Below, piece by piece: positions 10,666 through 21,535 of a DNA stretch of 64,000 nucleotides (the first letter of the stretch is position 1; every line of letters starts with the position of its first letter). The position numbers and the translations under genes were made by a program. The DNA lies in contig NC_081185.1 in NCBI RefSeq assembly GCF_029867415.1, forward strand, positions 114,311,466 to 114,375,465, in the 5' to 3' direction. A model generated the notes under the pieces. It did no database searches. It had not been told where the DNA came from and worked only from the letters and a program-made list of their open reading frames with translations. Source of the DNA: Vicia villosa (Eukaryota > Streptophyta > Magnoliopsida > Fabales > Fabaceae).

Positions 10666-11231
10666 TCTCTAATCCATCCTTTGTTCATGCGCCTCTAACG
10701 AACTTTGAAACTCATATTTGCTCAAATTTGTTAGATCCTTTGACTCCTCAATAGTCACAACAATGTTATCGAAATGCGATGTTAACGAACACAACACTTT
10801 CGATACAACATTCTGCTCAAGGATCCTTTTGCTACATGACTTGATTTGGTTGACTAACCGGGTAATGCGTGTGATGTAATCGTTGATAGTTTCTTTGTCC
10901 TCCATTTGCGTTAACTCGAATTGACATTTGTAAGTTTGTAACCTTACCACCTTCGCTTTGACGGCACCAGCATACGCTTTCTCTAAGATTTCCCATGCTT
11001 GTTTTGCGGATTCACAATCACCAACCTTCTCAAAATTGTCGTTATCAACACACGAATGAATCAAGAATAGAGATTTGTAATCCTTCTTCTTTTCTTCCTT
11101 GTGTGTAGCCCTACGAGCATTGGTAGCATCTGCCACTAACGGTCTAACTCCATTGATGACGGTCTCAAGAACCTCTTGATAACCAAACAGAACCTTCATT
11201 TGTTTCGCCCATTTGTCATAGTTCTTCGAAT
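10666..11231 (-). pseudogene. Copia gag, main part
   Basis: Gag of the UBN2/DUF4219 type: NYDKWAKQMKVLFGYQEVLE, KDYKSLFLIHSCVDNDNF, SAKQAWEILEKAYAGA, VVRLQTYKCQFELTQM, ETINDYITRITRLVNQIKSC. The first codons (MATVSNDQIP...) lie across the solo LTR at 15147-15190; the two halves rejoin exactly once the LTR and one CAAGA copy are removed. Ends in the premature TAG. Confidence 0.87.
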
Positions 11232-11236
11232 CAAGA
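11232..11236 (+). repeat. Target site duplication CAAGA, left copy
   Basis: CAAGA directly before the TGTCATACC start of the solo LTR; the partner is at 15142-15146. Confidence 0.9.
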
Positions 11237-12403
11237 TGTCATACCCCAAAATTTGCCCAAGATGTTTTTACTCACCTAACTTGCAATTGCTCAAGACAGT
11301 ACAAGCTCACTCTTCTCCTAAGCACAAGATCCAAATTAGGGTTTCTGATTTAATCAAGGAATTTGAACTTATGATACCTCAAATAGATTCCATGGTCTCT
11401 AATATGATTCAAAGCATCCTCATGCCAAGTTTCAAGCCCTGATTCAAAAGATTGCTCACAATGGCCCAAACGATCAATAATCGACTAGTTGACCTAAAAG
11501 TCAAACTATGGTCAAACCACAGTCAAAACTCTTGATTTTTGGTCAACATCAATATTTTGAAGTCACATCCATCATTTGATCAAGAATTGATCATGATTCA
11601 TCAAGGAAAGCTCAGAAATCATCAAAACCCTAAGTTTTTAAATTACGGTTTTAAGGAGAAAGTCAACCCAACTTTGACTGATCATATCTCTCTCATACTT
11701 TCTCAGAAATTCCCCAACCAAAGCTCATTCTCAAGGAAATTTGATTCTATACAACTTTGATGTTGGGCTCAAGGTCAAGAAATGCTTCCGCATAAGAGAT
11801 ATGAGCCAATACATTACAGGTCCTTCTAAAGGATCGCAAAAAGTCATTTTTTCTCAAAGCTCATAACTTGAACATGGTAAATTCAATTAAGATGAAACCA
11901 AAAGGAGGATTTAGAGGACATCTTGATCTTTCTAAAAAGGTCAATAACACCTTCATATGATAAAAATTGAAGGAGATACGAGGCTCAGAAGTTGGTCGAT
12001 TTTCAAGAAAAATACAAAACCTTAATTGCATAATTTTGTGTTTTTGGACTAATGGGCCTAAAACATGGATTCCAAACGTGACCAGGGCCCATATATTGAC
12101 TCTTAAACCAATTATTTTATTTTTATAATATTTATTATTATTTATTTGAATTTTTATTCACTTAAACATTAACAAATCATATAAAATATGAATAATTTGT
12201 TCTAAATCTAAGATTTGATTTTTTAATCAATTTCAATATGTCAAATATATGATCCTAATTTATGGCTAGAGAGATTTGAGAGAGATGAACAAGATTGGCT
12301 AGATTTAGAAAGAAATAATAATATTTTCCAATCAAATTTTCTTTCAATTCTTTTTCAATCAAAGATTGGATATCCTCCAAACTTAAAACCCTAATTCACT
12401 CCC

Positions 12404-12413
12404 TATATATATA
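12404..12413 (+). promoter_or_regulatory. Putative TATA box of the solo LTR
   Basis: TATATATATA in the context ctccctatatatatacctag, in the middle of the LTR, on the strand given by the TG...CA orientation. It would mark the end of U3, with transcription starting some 30 bp downstream. Confidence 0.5.
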
Positions 12414-13134
12414 CCTAGTTATCCAGCAAGCAAGGGGACAATTTTTGGAGAAAGAAAATTAGGGTTCAAGGTTGCAAAAGTGGTCAAGATATTAGGGCAC
12501 GAACAAGAGAGAGTTCCAAGAAGTTTTATGCTGTTTTAAGTCTTTAATCAACCTCCTGAAGATCAGAGGAACCTAACCCAGTTCAAAGGCTAGCCTGAAG
12601 CATACAGGGTCGTCCTCCGTCGTATTGGATTTTATACTTCACTTATGGTTTTTATTTCTCTCAATCCATGCATCATGAATGACTTCTGTTTGTTTATAAC
12701 TTCTAATATATGCTATCAGGTTATGTTTGACGTATAAATCTTGAGTTTTAACGCAGGAATTCTTGTATGCCATTGTTAGGGCATAGAGTTCATGAGGCTT
12801 TGTATCCAGGGCTACCGGCCGTTTCAGAGTGAGATAATCCCACCACTGAATTCGCAAGGGCTGATATATGGGATATGGGTTGTTTTCTTTGTTAATGTTG
12901 ATCGTTTTTGCAGGTTTTGGGCATGCCGAAGAAGGTGACCGGAGCTATACAGCTCCGGTGGTCATGTGCCTTGACTCTATTGGTTACTGCGTGGCGCCTT
13001 CGTGACTTGTGATTCGCTAGTCAAAGCAAATATGGGGCCCACGCGTTTAATTCTGACTTTCTTTTTTTTATTATTAATATCCGTGCGTTTATTATTTAAT
13101 CATTGTCTTTCATTCCAGTTACAAATCAACGACG

Positions 13135-13189
13135 TAGCACAAGCGGTTGAGTCACAGGCTGGTCACCAACAAAGAAGGGGATTGATTCC
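13135..13189 (+). other. tRNA-like A-box/B-box pair inside the LTR
   Basis: TAGCACAAGCGG (13135-13146) resembles the Pol III A-box TRGCNNARYNGG with one mismatch, and GGATTGATTCC (13179-13189) resembles the B-box GGTTCGANTCC with two. Spacing is 32 bp. A related pair, also introduced by gacgtag, occurs at 61771-61834 in another TGTCATACC sequence. It does not fold as a tRNA by eye. Confidence 0.4.
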
Positions 13190-15141
13190 CAGCGACGTAT
13201 CCCCCTGGTATTTATTTTTTTAAGTGTGGTTCTTTGCTCCCAGATCCTATGCTTCCATCTCATGCACACTTGTGACGTGCCCTCATTACTGGCCAACAGA
13301 TCGACACTGAAACTTAATCTGAAGGATCAGGATGCAGTCCTCACCATACTCCTCCAGCCACGTACCACACTAGATCCCATCAGCTAAGTTTTCTTTTTTT
13401 ATTTATTATTTTGTTTTTATACATCTTTTTAGGTATTTATTTTTTCTCAGTTTTTTTATTTGTTTCATTTAAACATCTTTTTTTATCATAATAATTTTCA
13501 TATAATGATTTATTTTTAATTGAAAACTCGATTGTTCCACAAATTTATCAATAATTATTTTTTAAACAACGAAAATTATTATTTTTATATATACTTTTAA
13601 TTAATTAATTAATTGAAAATTAATAGTTAATTTTTAGGTTTGTTAACCTCGATTCATTTATAAACCCTAGAATCCTCAGGTAGGTGGTGTTATCCACTAA
13701 CACATTTTTAAGCCTTATAAACCTTCTTGGTCACAATAACTTTTCTTAAATAACCCTTTTAAGTTCAGGATTAGGGTTCGTAAACTTTTAGGGTGGATTA
13801 GGGTTCGTAAACTTTTAGGGTTTGTAATCAATTAGGGTTTAGATCAGTTAATGCACTAACGTTTTTCTTCTTCGTGGTTAATTTTCAGGATTAACCAAGA
13901 TCCTTCAGCCACGCGCCATCAGATCAAAAAGCTAAGTTTCTAATTCTTTTTCTAATTCTTTTCTTGTTTAAATTTATTTATCATTTTATTTGTGCCTTAA
14001 AAAATAAATTAGGGTTTACTTTCATCGTTAATGAATTGGTAATACACTCACCCCTATTATTTTCATTTTAATTTTCAGTGTCAATCAAGGGTTCGAGGAA
14101 GATCAAGGCATTCAATGTTTAAGACTAATTATTGATCCCTCTTATTTTCTGCCTTTACTTTCCGCCTTTTAATTTCTGCATTCCCCTACAGGTTTTTATT
14201 GTAATTCCCCTTCCCCGCAGGTGTTTATTGTAATAGCGTAGGAATTTATTTTCTGCCTTTAATTTCCGTAATATTAATTGTTGTGGTTAGTAATCCTAGG
14301 GAGTGCAAGCCTGCTAAATAACTTAGATCACTAATTACAAGATAAATATCATCGAAGTTAACCACGTGATTGTGGCACCCACACACCTTTAGGGTAATCC
14401 CTCTTGTTGCATGTTGCCTTATATTGTTGCCTTATTGCCTTAATTTTGTTGCCTAAAAATAGTCAAGTCCCTCGATTCCGAGGATACCTAAAGCAATGTT
14501 GCCTTCAAAGTTATTGAAACTCCCTCAATGTTGCCTTATAAAAATGATTGTCCCCGATTGCTAAGGTATCCTCGCATGATGCCTAAAAGATTAATGATTA
14601 TTATATCCTTCCCTTAGACTACCTGCCATCTTTATGGCAAGGGATAGTCTTGTGGCGAACGATAATTTCTCGATGACCCTTCAACATCCAATTGAAAGAC
14701 TTCATGCCCTCTTATGGTATGAATAGACTCTTTCGCCCGAAAGACTAAAAGGACAATTTTTCTAACTTAGGGTAGTTGCTACTAATTGCTTGCTCTAAAT
14801 TCAAAAACCCTTTTCCCACTTTTTTCCAAAATCAAATTCAAAAAGACTACGCTTATTTACAAGCTAAAGTTCTTCTTCAAAGTTTTTACTATTCACACAC
14901 GACACTTCAAAATCTTTTCAAACAATTCAAACAAAGTGAGCTAAGCAATTAAGAGCCCATGGATAACCATGGATACAAAGGGTGCTTTACACCTTCCCTT
15001 TGTATAACTTACCCCCCAAACTCAATCTCTTTCAAAAAGGTTTTTTCCTGTTCTTTTAGCCTTTCTTATTGGATAAAATAAAAGTCGGTGGCGACTCTTG
15101 TATACCGCACATTTCTAATAAAGTCAGTTCACCGTATTACA

Positions 15142-15146
15142 CAAGA
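15142..15146 (+). repeat. Target site duplication CAAGA, right copy
   Basis: Directly follows the ...GTATTACA end of the solo LTR. Confidence 0.9.
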
Positions 15147-15190
15147 ATTGGGAGATTGGTGGGAATTTGATCATTGGAAACGGTAGCCAT
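15147..15190 (-). pseudogene. Copia gag start codon segment
   Basis: ATG at 15190 gives MATVSNDQIPTNLPIL, the first residues of gag. The frame continues at 11236 beyond the solo LTR as DSKNYDKWAKQ. Confidence 0.8.
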
Positions 15191-15226
15191 TGTTGGTGTT
15201 GCAGCGGATTGGGATCAATAATCAGT

Positions 15227-15239
15227 GCTCTTGATGCCA
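15227..15239 (-). other. Copia primer-binding site
   Basis: On the minus strand TGGCATCAAGAGC lies two bases after the LTR end, close to the complement of the initiator tRNA-Met 3' end (TGGTATCAGAGC), with one substitution and one extra A. Confidence 0.75.
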
Positions 15240-15241
15240 AA

Positions 15242-15566
15242 TGTTGGAACAACATAAAACATAAAACCAGAATTTTGAAGGTAGTAACAGTGGTGAAAAG
15301 AAACTTGAAAGAAGATGAATTGAGAGAGAGAGAGAGAGAGAATTAGGGTAGAGAATAATATTGATGAATAAAAAATGGCATTAACTTTGAATTGGGATTA
15401 CAACAATGTATATATACACAATACACATGAGAGAATAGTACAACTAATGACAAAACCAACTAAAATGCTATGCTGTTAAATTCTGTTATTTTTGAAAACT
15501 AACAGCTGTTATTGATTGGCAACAGCTTGCTGAATTTTCAAAGAATCAAATTTTTAACAGCTCACA
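15242..15566 (-). repeat. Copia 5' LTR
   Basis: 325 bp, TG...CA ends (minus-strand TGTGAGC to TTCCAACA), with a GA microsatellite at about 15330 and a tgtatatata TATA-like stretch near 15405 (plus-strand coordinates). It is the intact reference for the broken 3' LTR. Confidence 0.9.
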
Positions 15567-15568
15567 AC

Positions 15569-15650
15569 ATATTTGGCACAAGCTTAACCTATATTTATAA
15601 CTTCTCCCTAACTTTCGTTTTATAAAACCATGGCATTATTATCCAACTAT
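15569..15650. repeat. Right copy of the duplicated copia flank
   Basis: Repeats the 66 bp just left of the 3' LTR (atttggcacaagcttaacct, cttctccctaac, atccaacta), with about 25 additional bp in the middle. Confidence 0.7.
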
Positions 15651-16108
15651 TAAATGCAATTTTGACTATCCTTACTTCTAAGTAACTGTTACGCTTGAAA
15701 ATCAACGCTGGGTAAAAGAAAAAACAGAGGAAAAATTGAACAAATAGATGAATTAAGAAGAGAAGAAGAGAAACTAAAATTTGGAAAAAGAGGACAGAAT
15801 GAGAGAGGAGAGGAGTGGAGAAAAGTAATGGAATTGTTTGTATTCGTTTGTTAAATTTTTTAGTCATCTTTTTACTTTTCACTCTTCATAACTCATGTCC
15901 TTTATTTAGAACAAATAGACATAGATTATATATCGAAAGAAGAAATACAAAAAGTGATATCAATAATTTTTTTTCTTATATTTTTTGTTCCTTTGCCCAG
16001 TGGACAATTATATTTTGAGTGAAACTCTTAGATTTAATTAGGCATTATTATTTTTTTAGTTGTCAATCAAAGTCTTAATTTTTGGTTTTTGGTTTAGGAT
16101 TGAAGAAT
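15651..16108. other. Non-coding stretch
   Basis: AT-rich; no gene or repeat boundary recognised. It carries the left target duplication of the LINE at its end (16109-16125). Confidence 0.35.
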
Positions 16109-16125
16109 AGTTATAATATTCTATG

Positions 16126-17456
16126 TCCTTTAGGATTGAGGAGAGGATATGTATTCATTGGATTAGTTGGAGGGAGGTGACTAAACCTATGGAGACGAGG
16201 GGTTTAGGCTTAAAAAATATAGAAGATTTCAATTTTTCTCTTTTGTGCAAATGGAGGTGGAAGATTATTCAAGGGGCGGATTCTCTTTGGTATAAGGTTT
16301 TAAAGGAGAGATATGGGGACTTAGTGTTGAAGATTATGGGTGGAGTCGTGTGTCCTAAAGAGAGGAGGAGGGCGTCATTCTGGTGGAAGGATTTATTGAA
16401 GTTGGGGAGTGACTCTTTTTTTGACCCGTTTGTTTCTTCTTGTAGGTTTATTTTGCGTAACGGCTTTAATATCCCGTTTTGGGATGTTAAGTGGTTGGAC
16501 GGGATGGTTCTTAAGGAGGAATTTCTGTGTCTTTATGAAGCATCCCGCTTGAAAACGGTGTCGGTAGCGGCGATGAGAGGTTGGGTGGATAATAAGTGGA
16601 TTTGGTGGGATTGTGGTATTTTGGGAAATCGGTTGTAAGACCATTTGTTGGCGATCGATTGGGGTGTTTTTCGTGGAATGTTGGAGGATGTGGGAATGAT
16701 GGGCTCGGATAAGGATGGGGCGGAATAGGTTAGTAAAGGGGGTGATGGCTTCTCGGTGGCTTCGTGTTATGAGGAATATGCTAGGTATCGCACTCCTTTT
16801 GGGCCGAATGGTAGACACTTTGAAGTGAAGAATTTGGTTTGGAAATCGGTTGTCCCTTTCAAGGTTAAGGCTTTTTGGTGGAGGCTCCTTGCCAATAGGC
16901 TTCCAACAAAAGATCTCCTTGTGCTCAGAGGTATTCCGTTATCTTTTGACATGGTCTTGTGCTCTTTTTGTAAGATTGATCCGGAGAATCAGGATCATTC
17001 TTTTTTTGGTTGCTCTTTTGTAAAGAATATTTGGAGGGATATAGCGGTGTGGATAGGTAAAGATGGGATAGGAGAGGAAGAGAGCTTCTCGAGTTTTATG
17101 GATTGGCACTCTTTTTGTAAATCAAAAAAAGTTTTGGTTAAGAAAGTAGATATTATTTGGTTGGCTACAACTTGGTCTTTATGGTTAAGTAGGAATGTGG
17201 TTTGTTTCTGGGAAGAGGTTTGGAATCTAGATGATTTGATTTGGAACATCAAAGTGTTGGTGTGGAGGTGGTCTTTTTGTGGAGAGAATACACATTCCAA
17301 CTATTCCTTTTATGATTTTGTCAAAGATCCGATTCGGTTCTTATCATAATCTTTAGTTGGTTTGTATTTTCTTGTCTGGCTGTGTGCCCCCCTTTTGTAA
17401 ACAGGTTGGAGAACCCTTAGTTCTCCGGTTTATATTATCTTGTTTACTCAAAAAAA
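16126..17456 (+). mobile_element. 5'-truncated L1-type LINE with target duplications
   Basis: Encodes the C-terminal part of L1 ORF2 across two frames separated by stops at 16638-16755: IHWISWREVTKPMETRGLGL, LLCKWRWKIIQG, then the zf-RVT domain (VWKSVVPFKVKAFWWRLLAN, LPTKDLLVLRG, CSFCKIDPENQDHSFFGCSF) and the family end YDFVKDPIRFLS. The 3' UTR has gttggagaacccttagttct before the A-run. A 17 bp target duplication (agttataatattctatg) flanks it at 16109-16125 and 17457-17473. It has no reverse transcriptase core and so is dead on arrival. Confidence 0.9.
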
Positions 17457-17473
17457 AGTTATAATATTCTATG

Positions 17474-18204
17474 CAAGAATGATGCCTTAGGTTATGTTTG
17501 GGAGTTTGGAGGGGAGGGGAGGGGAGGGGAAAACGAATTTTTAAAAAAAGATTTGACATTTAAAAAAATGATTTTGTTTAAAATGATAAAAGAGTCATTA
17601 TCACTCCAAAATTTTTAACTTTCAAAATAGTATAACAACCTAAAATATATTTGGAAGATTTATGTAAGCCCTCCAAAACTTTCTAAAATCCTCCTTCAAT
17701 ACAATTTTTGAGTTCCCTAATTTTATGGGATTTTTGGTGTTATGAATAAAATCAAATCCTCTAAAACTCTTCTACCCAAAATCTTTTTATTCTTTTCACC
17801 CAATTCTTTCTATTTTTCAAAGTCCTCCCCTCCCTCTCCCCCCTCCAAACTCCCAAAAATAACCTTAGAAATGTAGAGAAAAAATTGTTTAGACATTATA
17901 ATAACATCTTCATGAGTTGTTGCATAGTATCCTCCCAATATAATGAAAAAGTCTCTGTTAAATGTATCAATATGGAACAATCGTTCATAGAACTTAATCA
18001 ACATGCTAATGTATATTTATGTATCATCTATTTTATATATAAAGCATGAATGAATTATTTTTTAGAAATCTTTGTATATTCTAGTTTATAATGTATGAGA
18101 AAAAAAGAATATACATTAACAATGTAACGAATTATAAATGTGTATCTCGTCAAATCACATATAGTAACATTTACGGGATTAATCTTTGTGATGCTAATCT
18201 TCAA
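17474..18204. other. Non-coding stretch with possible MITE half
   Basis: No gene. A short poly-purine run gaggggaggggaggggaggg lies near 17510. At about 18100-18140 gaatatacattaacaatgta resembles the left end of the 51284 MITE, but no right end is visible. Confidence 0.3.
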
Positions 18205-19763
18205 AATGTCATCAACGTTTATGTCTTGTGGTATAGGAGTCGCTCCCTTCAAGTTTTTGGGTGTTATGGTGGGGGATAGTCCGAGGAAGACGACAATGTG
18301 GGAAGAAGTTATTAAAGATATAAGGAGGTTGGATAAATGGAGAGGGAAATTTCTTTCAATAGAAGGAAGGGTGGTGTTGATCAATTCGGTGTTAAACGCA
18401 ATTCCTTTATACTCGCCTTTGTTTTACCAAGCCCCAAAGAAGGTGATAAAGGATATCATAAGCATTCAAAGAAACTTCCTTTGGAAAGGAGTGGAAGGAG
18501 GAAGAGGCATAAGCTGGGTTAGATGGCATAATGTATGTTAGTCTAAAGAAGAAGGTGGTCTAGGCATAAGAGACGTTAAAAGCATGAATATCTCAATATT
18601 AATGAAGTGGAAATGGCAAATATGTACAGAGGAGAAGGCAATTTGGTCAGATCTTTTAATCCATAGGTACAAAAATCCGGAGGTTAAAATGTTCGTCAAC
18701 GACACGGGTGTTATTTCTAGGAGACTCTATATGGTGGCGAGACTTAATCATGATCAACGATTGCGAAGACTCCAACAGTCTATCTGTTTTTGGTTTATTT
18801 CTTTGCAGGGTCAAAAGTAGAGCAATATTGTCCTTCTGGTTCAGCAAATGGGTGGGGAATCAAACTTTGTCGGAAGCGTATCCGGAGCTGTATGATAAAG
18901 CTGCAAACCGTTTCATGTCAGTAGCAGAGGCTGGCCATTGGGAGGAAGAGGTTTGGACCTGGGATTAGGACTGCTGGCTGCAAGAAACTGAAGCAGAATA
19001 TGTGGAATTCTTGAGCTCCTTGCTTCAACAATTGCTGCTGGTCAGCAGCCAAAATTCTGGCAGAGATGAGGTCGTTTGGATGGCGGATGAACAAAAAGGA
19101 TTCTCAGTTAAAGGTTGCGCCAAGGAAATCAGTCGTCACACAATCCAAGGTTGCAATCTATTCAATTAAGGAGAATCAAATTTGTGTGGAAGATTAGAGT
19201 TCCTTCTAAGGTGGGTATATTCGGTTGGAGGTTCGTTTTGGGTAGACTACCGACGAGAGAACAATTGAAAATTAGAGGGATTATAGTGGATGATATAGAT
19301 TGTTGTTGCGTTTTCTGTTTTCAAGAAATGGAAACCTCTTCTCCTCATTTTGACAGTTGCCCATTTACTAGAAGAATTTGGAACAAAGTGGGACAATGGA
19401 TAGGGGATAACGTGAACTTGCAGAATGAGGATCTGAGGAATTTCTTGGATCATTTTGATAAGATTAAGGCGGTAAAAGAACGATTAACTGTGGGAGTAAT
19501 TTGGATAGCGGTCATGTGGAATCTGTGGATGATAAGAAATGCTATTCTCTTCAAAGGTAGCATTTTTAATTTCGATGAGTGTTTCTCCGCTATCGTCCTT
19601 AGTTCCTGAAAATGGTTTAGAGTAGTTAATGATTCTTCTAAGGCGTGTAACTTTCACGCTTGGAACACTTATCCTCTTCTCTGTATAAAGAGGTAACGTG
19701 ATTTCCTTTGTAATTTTGTTCCTTTTGTGAATAATACCATTATTTATTAAAAAAAGAAAAAAA
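18205..19763 (+). mobile_element. 5'-truncated L1-type LINE, second family, degenerate
   Basis: ORF2 C-terminal half broken into at least three frames: end of RT (PFKFLGVMVGDSPRKTTMW, WRGKFLSIEGRVVLINSVLN, RNFLWKGVEGGRGISWVRWH), thumb region, and zf-RVT (VWKIRVPSKVGIFGWRFVLG, LPTREQLKIRG, CCCVFCFQEMETSSPHFDSC). It ends in an A-rich tail near 19745-19763. The sequence is clearly different from the 16 kb and 40 kb LINEs. Target duplications were not identified. Confidence 0.75.
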
Positions 19764-19979
19764 ACATATAATATATTATTAAAAAAGGATATATGGTTTT
19801 CAATATTTATTTATGATACTTACATCATAGGGGGAAGAGAGACCCTCAACTTTTCAAAATTTTATACTTGAAAAATATTATTATTCTTTCTCTCGATTAA
19901 ATTAACAAATCAATTGTTGAAGATCAAAATCAACATCCTCAAGAAATAAATCATCAAGTGGCATAAAATTTACATATAT

Positions 19980-20535
19980 AAATTATGACTGCAGAAATCT
20001 CCTAAGCACTTTGATTGAATTTTAACAAACAAGAGTGGCAAATTGAAATCCCGTAAAATGCAAATGGATGAGAATTCATAAATTGCATCATAGTTAACAT
20101 AATATTAAAACCATAATCTTTCGTGTAGAAGTGTTGTAGATTAACATTTGGCTAATAGAATCTAATACACCAATACTCTAGTTCCTTGATTATGCCACAA
20201 AAGAAGAATGGATTACCAATAATCTAGTTCCCCCGTTTGGAATAGCTTTTTCTTCACCCCCAATGCGCCATTAAATGCCATTTCACCTTGAATTTTCACC
20301 TTGATTTGAATTTTCACCTTGTAGAACCATGAGTGCTTTTATAGACTTCCAAAAACCTCTTCAATATGGCGCAGCTGTTCCGCTCCGGCACCCTGTAACA
20401 AGTAGTTGAAAATCAAAACTGAAACCTAAACAAACACCAAAACCACAATTACACAAAAAAAAAGAAGCAACATCCATCCATTATTCTATAAAGAAAACAC
20501 GAATTCAAACAAGTAAATCATAAGAGAGGAACTTA
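19980..20535 (-). repeat. Conserved 3' module of F-box copies (first copy)
   Basis: Shares long blocks with 46870-47676 and in part 53155-53945: gcagaaatc...ctaagcacttt, gattgaattttaacaaacaa, gtggcaaattgaaat, ggatgagaattcataaattg, gaatagctttttcttcaccc, and ctgttccgctccggcaccct. It lies 3' of the F-box remnant in each case, so it represents the duplicated 3' untranslated/intronic part of the gene. Confidence 0.75.
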
Positions 20536-20870
20536 CTTTTAATTAATTGGAACCAGGCTTTCAACATAATCTTGGACAGAATCGGAAGATAAATAATATC
20601 TTTTTCTACTTGTAGTAATTTCTATTTGTCGTACTCTATTATCTCTCCAATTATAGAGAAATGCTCGGGCATCTCGATTGCTTTTAAGCATAAGTGTATC
20701 ACGATCTTCAAAAAGAAGCAACGGTATCAATTGAAAATGATACTTTTTATAGTCACTAAAGGCATAATCTATTTCAAGATTTTGATAACTAATTTTAAGA
20801 AACTGGATCCAAGAATCTTGAACTCCAAACTTCTTTCATCTGCCATATAACAAAATCAGTTCCCTTAATA
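20536..20870 (-). pseudogene. F-box/FBA protein gene, last about 110 codons only
   Basis: On the minus strand: SWIQFLKISYQNLEIDYAFSDYKK, LIPLLLFEDRDTLMLKSNRD (given as separate pieces), LYNWRDNRVRQIEI, YVESLVPIN, stop. Very close to the end of the 47677-48935 copy but without its 10 bp deletion. Homology stops near 20870. The stop is followed by the family splice-donor sequence aaaagtaagttcc. No F-box; not functional. Confidence 0.8.
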
Positions 20871-21089
20871 GAATATTTTGTTAAATTTAGTAGACAATGA
20901 AATTATTTTGTTATAAATTATTCAATTAAATTATGTTGCGATTAAACTTTTGTTTATATTTTATAATTATGTACTATTTGATTGTGTGTGGTACTTATGT
21001 GTAAAATTTGAATTTAAATTATGAACTTGTGAATTTTTTTATAATATGATGTTTTCAAAAAATTTAAGTACTAGTTATATTTTGTAGGG

Positions 21090-21285
21090 ACTGAATCATC
21101 CGGTTCGACAGATTTTACACATATATAATTTTGTTATAACGACCGGTCTATTCAACCGAGTTATCCGGTTTAACCCGGTTTAGTCATGCGGTTCGACCAG
21201 TGACCCAGTAGTTCGACCAATAAACCAGTGACCCAGTACCCTCACCGGTTTGATGTCCGGTCCGGTTTTTAAAACACTGGTTGTA
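21090..21285. mobile_element. Probable non-autonomous DNA element rich in CCGGTT motifs
   Basis: Dense in ccggt/accggtt motifs (atccggttcgacag, gaccggtctattc, atccggtttaacccggttta, tgtccggtccggtttttaaa). The right end aaaacactgg has the look of a small plant hAT-type MITE (cagtgttttaaaa...accgg). The left end is not defined, so class and limits are tentative. Confidence 0.4.
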
Positions 21286-21535
21286 ACAACCAAATGGGGC
21301 GGTGAAGATATAGTGTGAAATTAGTACGTGCAAGATACATTTTTACCGTTTCTTTAACATACCATGATTTTGATGCTTTTAGTTGTACAAATTAGATGTA
21401 ACATTTTCTTTGGTAAAAATAGTTCAAATTTGAATCACTTTAGTGCTAATATTTAGTGTGAGGAGATTTTCCATTGTATATATATTATTTTTGTGGATAC
21501 CAACAATGTGCGTTTAACTCGTGTTTATTATGTTT

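Larger units (their letters stand above)
11237..15141 (+). mobile_element. 3.9 kb solo LTR of a Ty3/gypsy (probably Ogre/Tat-type) element
   Basis: Begins TGTCATACCCCAAAATTTGC and ends CACCGTATTACA, with perfect CAAGA duplications on both sides. It interrupts the copia gag reading frame, which resumes exactly on removal. Length is 3,905 bp with no long ORF and no second copy of its own ends inside, so I read it as a solo LTR left by LTR-LTR recombination, not as a full element. Very long LTRs in legumes are typical of Ogre elements; the family assignment is inference. Inside are a TATA box near 12404, a tRNA-like motif near 13135 and a 25 bp direct repeat (ttagggttcgtaaactttta) at about 13771-13825. 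Confidence 0.85.
6002..15566 (-). mobile_element. Degenerate Ty1/copia retrotransposon with nested insertions
   Basis: Minus-strand element with LTRs of about 325 bp beginning TGTGAGC and ending TTCCAACA, a primer-binding site complementary to initiator tRNA-Met next to the 5' LTR, and pol in copia order (gag, protease, integrase, RT, RNase H). About a dozen substitutions and a GA-repeat length change separate the two LTRs over some 235 comparable bases, counted by eye. Two later insertions are nested in it: a 5'-truncated LINE in the 3' LTR and a 3.9 kb solo LTR in gag. In-frame stops and frameshifts make it non-autonomous now. Confidence 0.9.

Noticed and set aside
13135..13189. tRNA gene
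   Set aside because: A- and B-like boxes are present but no acceptor stem or anticodon arm can be folded by eye.
11237..15141. Complete small retrotransposon
   Set aside because: No internal repeat of its own ends and no coding sequence; fits a solo LTR better.
18091..18140. Third copy of the 5692/51284 MITE
   Set aside because: Only a weak match to the left end; no right end found.
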